The position numbers and the translations under genes are program-made. From SZUA-36 sp964650905 (GTDB lineage: Bacteria > Pseudomonadota > Gammaproteobacteria > Xanthomonadales > SZUA-36), in the NCBI GenBank assembly GCA_964650905.1, contig CAZYVH010000053.1:1-20552 (forward strand): a stretch of DNA of 20,552 nucleotides, given 5' to 3'. Under the pieces are notes generated by a model, which ran no database searches, had not been told where the DNA came from, and saw only the letters and a program-made list of their open reading frames with translations. Each line of letters begins with the position of its first letter. Positions within the stretch are counted from its first letter, which is position 1. This document shows positions 8,097-15,110 of the stretch, one piece after another.

Positions 8097-8534
8097 GGAC
8101 ATTTCTTCAGAAGCTTGCTCGTGCAGATTTGCTTCCTCCTCGGCACGTTTCTGATTGAGCGTATTTTCATTCCATATTTCAAAACGGTTACCCATGCCGA
8201 GCATGACGACCCGCTTTTCAAGGCCGGTGACCTGGCGCAGACTGGGCGGTAGCAATATCCTGCCGCTGCCATCCGGTTCTACGGCTGTGGCACTACCCAC
8301 CAATCGCCGCTGCAGGCTCCTGTGGCTGGCATTAAAGTTAGGCAGCGCCATGACACTGTCCCGCACACCCAGCCACGTTTGTTCCGGATAAAGCCACAAT
8401 GCGCCTGAATCAAATGCGCTGTAAGTTAGTACAAAACGGTTGCCACATTGTTCAGCGAGTGCTTCGCGATAGCGCATGGGCACTGCAAGCCGACCTTTTG
8501 CATCCAGGTTAATTGCTGTTTCACCAAAATACAC
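8082..8534 (-). CDS. mraZ: MraZ, transcriptional regulator of the dcw operon
   Basis: The 150-residue protein has two SpoVT/AbrB-like DNA-binding repeats (about 5-50 and 77-122), each with the family pattern: NLDAKGRLAVPMRYRE at 9-24 and VEPDGSGRILLPPSLRQ in the second. MraZ forms a ring-shaped oligomer that binds TGGG repeats in its own promoter and, in E. coli, represses the dcw operon. Three such boxes lie just upstream here (8541-8575). The start is GTG at 8534, which gives the expected N-terminus; a nearby ATG at 8539 is out of frame. Length is close to E. coli MraZ (152). Confidence 0.96.
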   Translation of the reverse strand: MYFGETAINLDAKGRLAVPMRYREALAEQCGNRFVLTYSAFDSGALWLYPEQTWLGVRDSVMALPNFNASHRSLQRRLVGSATAVEPDGSGRILLPPSLRQVTGLEKRVVMLGMGNRFEIWNENTLNQKRAEEEANLHEQASEEMSRLVL

Positions 8535-8540
8535 GACATT

Positions 8541-8575
8541 CCCACTTAAGTACTAAATTTTCCCACTAATTCCCA
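8541..8575 (-). promoter_or_regulatory. MraZ operator: three GTGGGAA boxes
   Basis: On the minus strand the boxes read TGGGAATT (from 8575), TGGGAAAA (from 8565) and TGGGAATG (from 8544), each preceded by G and in the same orientation. Spacing is 10 bp, then 21 bp, about one and two helical turns, so all face the same side of the DNA. MraZ proteins are known to bind TGGG direct repeats in the mra promoter. The boxes start at the predicted transcription start and end within the ribosome-binding region of mraZ, a placement suited to autorepression. Confidence 0.8.
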
Positions 8576-8584
8576 CAATTATGC

Positions 8585-8613
8585 ACGATAGTGGCTGATA
8601 GCAAAAATGTCAA
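8585..8613 (-). promoter_or_regulatory. Predicted sigma-70 promoter of the mraZ/dcw operon
   Basis: Perfect -35 TTGACA (8613-8608), a 17-bp spacer, then -10 TATCGT (8590-8585, 4 of 6 consensus bases). The predicted start is near 8578, just ahead of the first MraZ box. A CATAAT at 8583-8578 is an alternative -10 but lacks a matching -35. Confidence 0.65.
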
Positions 8614-8766
8614 GTAACTCAAGGGTATTGAAGCAAGATAAAAAGGAGGAGGCCGAGCGCAATTATGTCCGTTCAATGGCGTTTGCAGTCTGTCGCCGGA
8701 CAGGTGCGCCTGGACGCCGGGCTGAACAAGTCAGAAGCGTGTTACCGGCATAATATACGGGTTAAA

Positions 8767-9115
8767 GTAGGAGCCGGCCGCTAAGCCGGGTTCTGTCATG
8801 GGCAATCATCCATCTGGGTGTGCTGTCACCAACAACCTCAAGCGACCTACCCGAAGACATCGCGGGCAACGATATGGCCTTCCTATTTGGTCTTGCTCCG
8901 GGTGGGGTTTACCATGCCACATACTGTTACCAGTTGCGCGGTGCGCTCTTACCACACCATTTCACCCTTACCCGCATTGATGCGGGCGGTATCTTTTCTG
9001 TTGCACTTTCCGTAGGCTCACGCCTCCCAGGCGTTACCTGGCACCCTGCCCTGTGGAGCCCGGACTTTCCTCCCTTCCGCCATCAGGCGGAAGCGCGATT
9101 GCCTGGCCGACTCCC
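8767..9115 (-). ncRNA. rnpB: RNase P RNA (class A)
   Basis: Catalytic RNA of RNase P, which matures tRNA 5' ends. On the minus strand the conserved 5' core GAGGAAAGTCCGGGCTCC is at 9072-9055, followed by AGGGCAGGGTGCCAGGTAACGC-type sequence, and the 3' core GACAGAACCCGGCTTA is at 8797-8782. P1 can be drawn as a 10-bp helix: GGAGTCGGCC (9114-9105) pairs fully with GGCCGGCTCC (8779-8770), which sets the ends to within a few bases. The length of about 350 nt suits class A. A candidate -10 GACAAT (9128-9123) lies 7 bases before the 5' end, with only a weak -35. No clear terminator follows. The rsmI-rnpB-mraZ order is also seen in Pseudomonas. Confidence 0.96.
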
Positions 9116-9170
9116 GGCGGTCATTGTCCTTCACCCGGCTATTATTTGCCAGTGCCAAAATGTTTTGGGC

Positions 9171-9998
9171 TTACTTCTCCTGCATACCGTATACCTTTCT
9201 GCGTGGTACGGCGTTCAATTTCGCAGCAACACGCGCCGCCTGGGAAGCGGGCAGGTATTTCTGTAGCTCCCTGAACATCTGCCGGGCCCGTTCCAGGTCT
9301 TCGTCAGAATCGCGCTCATGACCCGCCACCACGATGACAAATTCCCCCCGCATCTGGTTCTGATCTGTCGCAAGTGTCTGGCGGATTACACACAATGACG
9401 CCCTGATTACCGTTTCGAACTTCTTTGTCAACTCCCTACACAACGCACATAGCCGTTGCCCACCAAAAATGTCTGCCATATCGTCGATACTGGGTGCTAT
9501 CCTGTGACTGGATTCAAAAAAAACCAGCGTTCTGTCATCCTGTGCCAGGGCCTGCAACTTTTTTCGCCTGGCGGGGGTCCTAGCAGGCAAAAAACCCTCA
9601 AAGGTGAAGCGGTCCGTGGGCAGACCGGCGACCGATAACGCGGTCGTGACAGCGCTGGGTCCGGGCACGGCATACACCTGTATCCCGGCTTCCCGTGCCG
9701 CACACACAAGCCGATAGCCCGGATCAGAGATCAATGGTGTGCCCGCGTCTGAAATCAATGCAATTGCGGCGCCAGCGCTAACACGTTGCACAATGCGCTC
9801 AAGTAGTTGTATTTCATTGTGTTCATGCAACGCCTGCATGGGGGTTGTAATTGAATAGTGTGACAGCAACAACCGGGAATGGCGGGTATCTTCCGCAACC
9901 ACAAGGTCAGCTTCATTCAAAACCCTGACCCCTCGAAAGGATATATCCTCCAGGTTGCCGATCGGTGTTGCTACAACATACAAGCCGGTTTGCGACAT
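9171..9998 (-). CDS. rsmI: RsmI, 16S rRNA 2'-O-ribose C1402 methyltransferase
   Basis: Tetrapyrrole-methylase-fold enzyme of 275 residues that methylates the 2'-OH of C1402, the same nucleotide RsmH methylates on its base. Family motifs are VVATPIGNLEDISFRGVRVL (8-27), EDTRHSRLLLSHY (36-48), LISDAGTPLISDPGYRLV (81-98) and VPGPSAVTTAL (109-119). The ATG at 9998 has AGGAG eight bases upstream. It is transcribed away from lpoA and lies 55 bases ahead of rnpB. The rsmI/lpoA divergent pair is conserved in gammaproteobacteria. Confidence 0.96.
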   Translation of the reverse strand: MSQTGLYVVATPIGNLEDISFRGVRVLNEADLVVAEDTRHSRLLLSHYSITTPMQALHEHNEIQLLERIVQRVSAGAAIALISDAGTPLISDPGYRLVCAAREAGIQVYAVPGPSAVTTALSVAGLPTDRFTFEGFLPARTPARRKKLQALAQDDRTLVFFESSHRIAPSIDDMADIFGGQRLCALCRELTKKFETVIRASLCVIRQTLATDQNQMRGEFVIVVAGHERDSDEDLERARQMFRELQKYLPASQAARVAAKLNAVPRRKVYGMQEK

Positions 9999-10070
9999 GA
10001 CAATGCTCCTGGAAGTGCTAAAGTTGTGGACTCAAAACCACACGCTCTAATAGGTTATCATTCTGCCGGC
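9999..10070. promoter_or_regulatory. rsmI-lpoA divergent intergenic region
   Basis: Seventy-two bases must hold both promoters. For lpoA a possible pair is TTGTGG (10024-10029) and TAATAG (10048-10053) with an 18-bp spacer; TATCAT (10056-10061) is another -10 candidate without a good -35. TGTGG and CCACA form a short inverted repeat at 10025-10042. I see no convincing rsmI promoter. Confidence 0.35.
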
Positions 10071-11657
10071 ATGAAACAACGAATATTCGCCATCGCACTC
10101 ATCCTCGCCACTGCGGCATACCTGTGTGCCTGTAGCACTACCAGCACCAGATCACCAACGGATCGTGGCACCCAAGACCGGGACAGCGCTGCAGCCCTGT
10201 CCGGGGGTGACCAGCAGTCAATGCCGTCCGTAAAGAACAGCCTGAGGGCGCTGCACCAGCCTCGCTTGCGCACCCTGGCAGACATTGAGCGAACAAGCAG
10301 AGACATTACACAATATGAGCCACATGCCGTGCTGGAAGTCCTGCGCGCAATGGAAGCGTTTTCCTCTGCTGAACTGGAGGCATCGATTGCCAGTGAGCGC
10401 TATGACCCGAAGTTTAAACAATGGCTGGAACTGGTCGCAAAAGTGCGTACAACGCTGTTTGACAGCGCTTCAATTGAAACCGCAGCTCGCCAGTGGGCTG
10501 AAAATCATCCTGGACACGTCATCGACCAGACTGCGTTTGCGGATATTGCTGTAATCTACCGCAGCCTGTTTTCCAGCCCTGCCAGGGTTGCAGTGTTGCT
10601 GCCTGTGGAAGGGGCGCTGACAGCTGCAGGAACGGCAATCAGGGACGGAATTCTGAGCGCCTACTTTGAGAACCCGGGTTCTTCGGCGCTGCGTTTTTAT
10701 TCAAGTGGTAAAAATAACAAGGCGGCCATCGCAGCCTATCATCAGGCACAAATCGATGGTGCCACACAGGTTATCGGTCCGCTACGTATTGGTGCAACAC
10801 GCGCACTGGGCGCGCTGGCCAGCGCGTCTGTACCGCTTCTTTTACTCAACGATTTTGCTACAGGTGAGATGCTGACTTCGCCATTGGCAAGCCGTGTGAA
10901 TAGCCTGACGTTGTCACAGACAGAAGAAGCCGCCGCGATCGCCTCCAGGGCCCTGAGCCAGGGCCAAAAGCGGGCCATCGTCATGGTCCCGGACAATGCC
11001 AGGGGCACAAGGATTCAAAGTGCCTTTGCCAAACAATTCGAGGCTGGAGACGGCCAGATAGTTGCCACTGCACGTTTCCAAATCGGTGACAGTGACCAGG
11101 ACGCGTTGCTGCAATACCTGTTAAGGGTTGATACCAGCATCAAGAGAAAGCAGGACCTTGAGGCACGTCTGGGAATCCGACTCGATTTCGAGCCCTATCG
11201 CCGACATGACTTCGATTTTATTTTCCTTGCGGCCAGCCCGCAGCAAGGGCGGCAATTTAAACCGCTGCTACGCTTTCATGATGCCGGAGATGTCCCCGTC
11301 TACGCCATGGGGTACATTTACAATGGCCAGGTAGCGCGTGCATCAGACCAGGACCTGAATGGAATCATATTCCCCATTACACCCTGGCAGTTAAGTGCGG
11401 CAACCGGGTCTGCCGACGGCAGCACCACCGCTCCGAAAAGCACTAATGGTGGCAGCTACACAAACCTTTACGCACTCGGTCTCGATGCCTGGCAAATTTT
11501 GCCGTGGCTACCACTGTTGCACAAGGATCCCGGACTCAGCTTTCCGGCTAAGACCGGTTCCCTGTGTATGCTGGACAATGGCCACCTGAAAAGAGAACCG
11601 GCATGGGCAAAATTTTCAGCGGGACGCCCAATACCCTATCAATGGCCGGAGGATTGA
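10071..11657 (+). CDS. lpoA: LpoA, outer-membrane lipoprotein activator of PBP1A
   Basis: The 528-residue protein starts with a lipoprotein signal peptide (MKQRIFAIALILATAAYLCAC), with lipidation predicted at C21. The C-terminal domain begins near 170 with ARVAVLLPVEGALTAAGTAIRDGILSAYF, very close to the LpoA periplasmic-binding-like domain that stimulates PBP1A, and ends with the usual WAKFSAGRP motif. In E. coli an N-terminal TPR-like domain spans about 230 residues; here only about 145 lie between the lipid anchor and the C-domain, so the protein is much shorter than E. coli LpoA (678). The ATG at 10071 was chosen because it begins the signal peptide; the frame is open upstream to 9879, but that overlaps rsmI. 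The stop overlaps the yraN start as TGATG. Confidence 0.93.
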   Translation: MKQRIFAIALILATAAYLCACSTTSTRSPTDRGTQDRDSAAALSGGDQQSMPSVKNSLRALHQPRLRTLADIERTSRDITQYEPHAVLEVLRAMEAFSSAELEASIASERYDPKFKQWLELVAKVRTTLFDSASIETAARQWAENHPGHVIDQTAFADIAVIYRSLFSSPARVAVLLPVEGALTAAGTAIRDGILSAYFENPGSSALRFYSSGKNNKAAIAAYHQAQIDGATQVIGPLRIGATRALGALASASVPLLLLNDFATGEMLTSPLASRVNSLTLSQTEEAAAIASRALSQGQKRAIVMVPDNARGTRIQSAFAKQFEAGDGQIVATARFQIGDSDQDALLQYLLRVDTSIKRKQDLEARLGIRLDFEPYRRHDFDFIFLAASPQQGRQFKPLLRFHDAGDVPVYAMGYIYNGQVARASDQDLNGIIFPITPWQLSAATGSADGSTTAPKSTNGGSYTNLYALGLDAWQILPWLPLLHKDPGLSFPAKTGSLCMLDNGHLKREPAWAKFSAGRPIPYQWPED

Positions 11658-12043
11658 TGAACAACCCTCAACCCAGCAACGCCAGGATTACAGGCAGACA
11701 CTGGGAACGGGCAGCAGAAGCCTACCTGCAGGAGCAGGGTCTGTGTTTGCTACAACGTAATTTCTCAAGCCGTTTTGGCGAGATTGACCTGATTATGCAA
11801 GACAACAACTGTATCGTTTTTGTCGAAGTCAGATACCGCAGGGACGCGCGACACGGCAGTGGCGCGGCTACGGTCGCTTTTAATAAGCGGCGTAAAATTT
11901 CGATGACGGCAGGTTGGTACCTTGCAAAAAACCCGCAAAGGGCCAAACAGTACTGCCGTTTTGACGTAATATCCATTGACTCGCGAAAAGATGGCCAGGG
12001 TATTGACTGGATCAAAAACGCTTTTTACTCAACCATGGGATAG
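11657..12043 (+). CDS. yraN: YraN family protein (UPF0102, endonuclease-like fold)
   Basis: The 128-residue protein matches YraN by motif: FSSRFGEIDLI (36-46) and IVFVEVRYRR (53-62), then RFDVISID (101-108). E42, D44, E57 and R59 resemble the acidic/basic core of restriction-endonuclease-like folds; the family function is not settled. The start is the ATG at 11657, which overlaps the lpoA stop and has GGAGG five bases upstream. The ORF is open further upstream inside lpoA, which I take as read-through. Position after lpoA is conserved. Confidence 0.93.
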   Translation: MNNPQPSNARITGRHWERAAEAYLQEQGLCLLQRNFSSRFGEIDLIMQDNNCIVFVEVRYRRDARHGSGAATVAFNKRRKISMTAGWYLAKNPQRAKQYCRFDVISIDSRKDGQGIDWIKNAFYSTMG

Positions 12044-12047
12044 GACT

Positions 12048-12671
12048 ATGCAAGGCAATATATTTAGAGCAGTAAAATTTGGCGTTACCCTGTCAAACCA
12101 TCAAAACAACACCAACCGCAGCAGACTGCCTGACATATTTCTGGCAGTCGGTCTGTGCTTGTCAACACTCAGCTTGCTGGCCTGTGCAGACCATGCGAAA
12201 CGCAGCAAAGGTACTGTTCTGGATGACCAGACTCTCGAGTACAGTGTTGTCAACACCATCTATTCCCATCCAAATTTCAGCACGGATGACCACATCAAGG
12301 TTGAAGTTTACCAGGGCGTTGTACTTCTGGTCGGCGAAACGGCCTCGGCAGAAAACAAGGCACTGGCTACCAGCCTGGCCAAAGGTTTGAAATTGACCCA
12401 TCGTGTCGTCAACGATTTAAAAATTGGAGAGCGAACCAGCTTCGGCGGACAAACAAATAATGCCTGGATGACGGCCAAGGTCAACATCATCCTGGTAAAG
12501 AAGAATACCCTTCCCGGCTTCGATGCCACCCGGATCAAGGTTGTCAGCTCCGAGCACCAGGTTTACCTGATGGGGCTTGTGACTCACAAGGAAGGCGATG
12601 CCATTGCAGAAATTGTGCGTAATATCGGCGGCGTAAATAAAGTTATCAAAATTTTTGACTATACAGATTAG
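12048..12671 (+). CDS. dolP: DolP (YraP)-like lipoprotein with two BON domains
   Basis: The 207-residue protein has an LLAC lipobox (43-46), so lipidation is predicted at C46, followed by two BON domains (about 67-130 and 142-205). This is the DolP architecture; in E. coli this outer-membrane lipoprotein sits at the division site and supports envelope integrity. The start is the ATG at 12048, four bases after yraN, with AGGA just upstream. The stretch before the hydrophobic core is about 27 residues, long for a lipoprotein signal, but no later ATG or GTG in frame precedes the core. E. coli has diaA between yraN and dolP; here there is none. Other BON lipoproteins exist, so the name rests partly on gene order. 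Confidence 0.85.
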   Translation: MQGNIFRAVKFGVTLSNHQNNTNRSRLPDIFLAVGLCLSTLSLLACADHAKRSKGTVLDDQTLEYSVVNTIYSHPNFSTDDHIKVEVYQGVVLLVGETASAENKALATSLAKGLKLTHRVVNDLKIGERTSFGGQTNNAWMTAKVNIILVKKNTLPGFDATRIKVVSSEHQVYLMGLVTHKEGDAIAEIVRNIGGVNKVIKIFDYTD

Positions 12672-12680
12672 CCTGCATCA

Positions 12681-13193
12681 TTAACCCAGTGCCCTCTGTG
12701 CGAGGGCCAGCAGGGCCATCGCATATAAAGCCGCCACTCCATCATCGATCATGATACCGAAGCCTCCAGGGACCCGCTTGTCCAGTAGGCTGATTGGCCA
12801 CGGTTTCAGAATATCAAAGCAACGAAACAGGATGAATGCAGCCAGTAGCCAGGGCCAATGGACGGGTATTAAGGCGGTCGTCAGCCAGTATCCCACCATT
12901 TCATCCCACACGATGCCACCATGATCATGTACACCCAGCTTGCGGCTGCTTGTGCCACACACATAAATACCCAGCAAAAACAGTGTCGCCAGCAGGACCC
13001 AGAACCAGGAGCCGTTGAGACTCCTTATTAGGAATACAAATGGAACGGCCAGCAGTGAACCCATGGTCCCGGGCGCCACCGGTGACAGGCCTGCGCCAAA
13101 CCCGAAGGCCAGCAAACTCGCCGGCGAAGAAAAGGCCGTTGCTGTCACACTGTTGTGCGCAGGACTCCTTGAAAAGTTCTCGCTGTGTTTCAT
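12681..13193 (-). CDS. pgpA: PgpA, phosphatidylglycerophosphatase A
   Basis: Inner-membrane phosphatase of 170 residues that makes phosphatidylglycerol from its phosphate. Family motifs are GLSPVAPGTMGSLLAVP (35-51), GIVWDEMVGYW (93-103) and KRVPGGFGIMIDDGVAAL (139-156), with several hydrophobic segments between. The ATG overlaps the thiL stop (ATGA). The gene ends the glyA-to-pgpA operon and faces dolP, with only nine bases between the two stop codons and no terminator visible. Confidence 0.95.
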   Translation of the reverse strand: MKHSENFSRSPAHNSVTATAFSSPASLLAFGFGAGLSPVAPGTMGSLLAVPFVFLIRSLNGSWFWVLLATLFLLGIYVCGTSSRKLGVHDHGGIVWDEMVGYWLTTALIPVHWPWLLAAFILFRCFDILKPWPISLLDKRVPGGFGIMIDDGVAALYAMALLALAQRALG

Positions 13194-14140
13194 TTTTCAC
13201 CCCGAAAATGTTCGAAGCCGGTCGCGCGGGGCTGAAAGGGGCGGCCATCGGGGTCAAAACAACGTATACCGCTTTCTTTTTCGATACGACCGATTACGCT
13301 CAGACTGACATCCGCCTTGCCGGACAGTTCGCTAAGCATAGCTTCATACCTCACCGGCAGCGTAAACAACAATTCGTAATCATCGCCACCGGAAAGCTGA
13401 TGAAACCACCGTGTCTGGTCGTCAACCGCATCCAGTATGGTGGCTGCCGGCAGACTGTCTAAATTAATAATTGCACCCACACCCGACGCCTTCAGAATAT
13501 GACCCAGGTCAGCCAGCAGACCATCTGAAACATCGATACAGGCACTGGCGTAACCCACCAGGGCCCGACCCAGCGCTACCCGGGGGTTTGGCCGGTCAAG
13601 CAGCTCCCGCGTGCCGACGGGTTCACCCAACCGCAGTTGTTCTAACACACACGCAGCACCACCAAGGGTACCGGACACGACGATCAATTCACCGGGTTTT
13701 GCACCGCAGCGCAGCAGTTGGCCACCTGCACCGACCAGCCCCATGGCCGTGACGTTGATGGACAACGGTCCACAGGTCGTGTCACCGCCTACCAGGGCAA
13801 CGTGATGGGTCTCGGCCAGTGAACGGAAACCCGCAGAGAAAGGTCCTAACCAATCAGGTTCGGCATTGGCTAATGAAAGTGAAAGTAATGCCCAACGAGG
13901 TTCCGCGCCCATGGCGGCGAGGTCGCTCAGGTTGACAGCGAGACATTTGTAACCCAAATCAAACGGTTCAGTGTCCGTGGGAAAATGAACCCCGGCATTG
14001 AGCGTATCGGTGGCTGCAACCAGCAAATGCCCATCCGGTACCTTGAGGACTGCACCATCATCACCTATGCCCTTAATAACACCAGGGGCGGACACGCATG
14101 TTGCATGTTGGATCTGCCGGATCAGATCAAATTCCGGCAT
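13190..14140 (-). CDS. thiL: ThiL, thiamine-monophosphate kinase
   Basis: The 316-residue ATP-dependent kinase converts thiamine phosphate to thiamine diphosphate. It shows the ThiL/PurM-like ATP-binding features GIGDDGAVL (24-32), ATDTLNAGVHFP, LAVNLSDLAAMGAEP, LVGGDTTCGP, CIDVSDGLLADLGHI and LSGGDDYELLFT. The ATG at 14140 lies four bases after the nusB stop, and its stop overlaps pgpA. The nusB-thiL-pgpA order is standard in gammaproteobacteria. Confidence 0.96.
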   Translation of the reverse strand: MPEFDLIRQIQHATCVSAPGVIKGIGDDGAVLKVPDGHLLVAATDTLNAGVHFPTDTEPFDLGYKCLAVNLSDLAAMGAEPRWALLSLSLANAEPDWLGPFSAGFRSLAETHHVALVGGDTTCGPLSINVTAMGLVGAGGQLLRCGAKPGELIVVSGTLGGAACVLEQLRLGEPVGTRELLDRPNPRVALGRALVGYASACIDVSDGLLADLGHILKASGVGAIINLDSLPAATILDAVDDQTRWFHQLSGGDDYELLFTLPVRYEAMLSELSGKADVSLSVIGRIEKESGIRCFDPDGRPFQPRATGFEHFRGEK

Positions 14141-14144
14141 GCTA

Positions 14145-14606
14145 TCAGGAAGAGTTTAGCAATGGTGTGACGGCAGAATCGCGCCATTGGCAGGCTGCCT
14201 TGTCGAGTACACCGTTGACAAAGCTGTGTCCTTCGGCTGCACCGAATCGTTTCGCCAGGTTCACCGCTTCGTCAATCACGACCTGGCGGGGCAACTCCGG
14301 GCTATGTAAAAGTTCCCAGGCGCCAATACTCAAAATGACGTGTTCCATGATGTCAAGCTGTAGCAATGGACGATCCAGGAATGGTTCAATTTTTTCATCC
14401 AGCTCAAGCTGGCCGGCAATAACTTTCCTGACCAGGGTTTTGAATAACTCGCTATCTACATTACTGAAATCCTGCTCTTCATTAAATTGCAACAGGATTT
14501 CACTGGCAGGCTGTCCAGTCAGTTTGTGCTGATACAGGGCCTGCAAAGCCCGGCGCCGGGCACGGCGGCGATATTCAAACCTGCCATGCGATGTCTTTCT
14601 GGGCAT
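14145..14606 (-). CDS. nusB: NusB, transcription antitermination factor
   Basis: All-helical RNA-binding protein of 153 residues that acts with NusE/S10 on boxA RNA in ribosomal and phage antitermination. Characteristic stretches are RRRARRRALQALYQHKLTGQ near 13-32, ERPLLQLDIMEHVIL-like DRPLLQLDIMEHVILSIGAWEL in the middle, and VVIDEAVNLAKRFGAAEGHSFVNGVLD toward the end. It is slightly longer than the E. coli protein (139) through a basic N-tail and a short C-tail. It lies 12 bases after ribH in the classical ribH-nusB pairing. Confidence 0.96.
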   Translation of the reverse strand: MPRKTSHGRFEYRRRARRRALQALYQHKLTGQPASEILLQFNEEQDFSNVDSELFKTLVRKVIAGQLELDEKIEPFLDRPLLQLDIMEHVILSIGAWELLHSPELPRQVVIDEAVNLAKRFGAAEGHSFVNGVLDKAACQWRDSAVTPLLNSS

Positions 14607-14618
14607 CGTCGTGCAGTC

Positions 14619-15110
14619 CTATAACCGGTCCAGCAGTGCGATCATGTTCAGGGCGGCAACCGCCGTATCATAGCCCTTGTTACCTTCACCGCTACCAGCA
14701 CGCTCCAATGCCTGCTCGACATTATCGGTGGTCAATATACCAAAAATGACTGGCAAACCATGCTTTAGACCAAGCTGCGCGATACCACGGGCGCATTCAC
14801 CCGCCACGTAGTCAAAATGCGGTGTGCCACCACGAATCACGGCGCCCAGCGCAATAATCGCATCGTGGTCACCCTTGGCGGCAATCGCGTCCGCGACCAG
14901 CGGCAATTCAAACGCACCCGGCACCCACAACACGGTGACACTGGACGGTGAGATGCCGTGGCGCCCAAGCGCATCAAGCGCACCATCGACCAGTTGTTGC
15001 ACCACGAAGTGGTTAAACTCACTCGCAACGATGGCAATTTTGCAATCTCGTTGCGGTATCTCCAGGTGATACTCCTGCACGTCTTCTATCCCCCGCTCAT
15101 TCATCTTCAT
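14619..15110 (-). CDS. ribH: RibH, 6,7-dimethyl-8-ribityllumazine synthase
   Basis: The 163-residue enzyme condenses the RibB product (3,4-dihydroxy-2-butanone 4-phosphate) with the pyrimidine intermediate. Motifs are VASEFNHFVVQQLVDGAL (28-45), VPGAFELPL (63-71), ALGAVIRGGTPHFDYV (87-102, with catalytic H98) and GILTTDNVEQALERAG. Two starts are possible, ATG at 15110 or 15104; neither has a clear Shine-Dalgarno sequence. The gene overlaps the end of ribB by 14 or 8 bases, so coupling to ribB translation is likely. Confidence 0.95.
   Translation of the reverse strand: MKMNERGIEDVQEYHLEIPQRDCKIAIVASEFNHFVVQQLVDGALDALGRHGISPSSVTVLWVPGAFELPLVADAIAAKGDHDAIIALGAVIRGGTPHFDYVAGECARGIAQLGLKHGLPVIFGILTTDNVEQALERAGSGEGNKGYDTAVAALNMIALLDRL

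Noticed and set aside
8614..8766. Intrinsic terminator for rnpB
   Set aside because: A CCTCCTTTTT run exists on the minus strand at about 8655-8640 but no GC-rich stem precedes it; the CAGG/CCTG and GCCGG/CCGGC pairs are too short or too far from the run.
8820..9266. Plus-strand open frames of 60-150 codons opposite rnpB
   Set aside because: They are the complement of a structured RNA gene; the translated products resemble no protein family I know.
10021..10045. tRNA-like anticodon arm in the rsmI-lpoA gap
   Set aside because: The TGTGG/CCACA stem encloses eight bases and no acceptor, D or T arm surrounds it.
9879..10070. Upstream extension of the lpoA frame by 64 codons
   Set aside because: It overlaps rsmI and would bury the lipoprotein signal peptide that begins at 10071.
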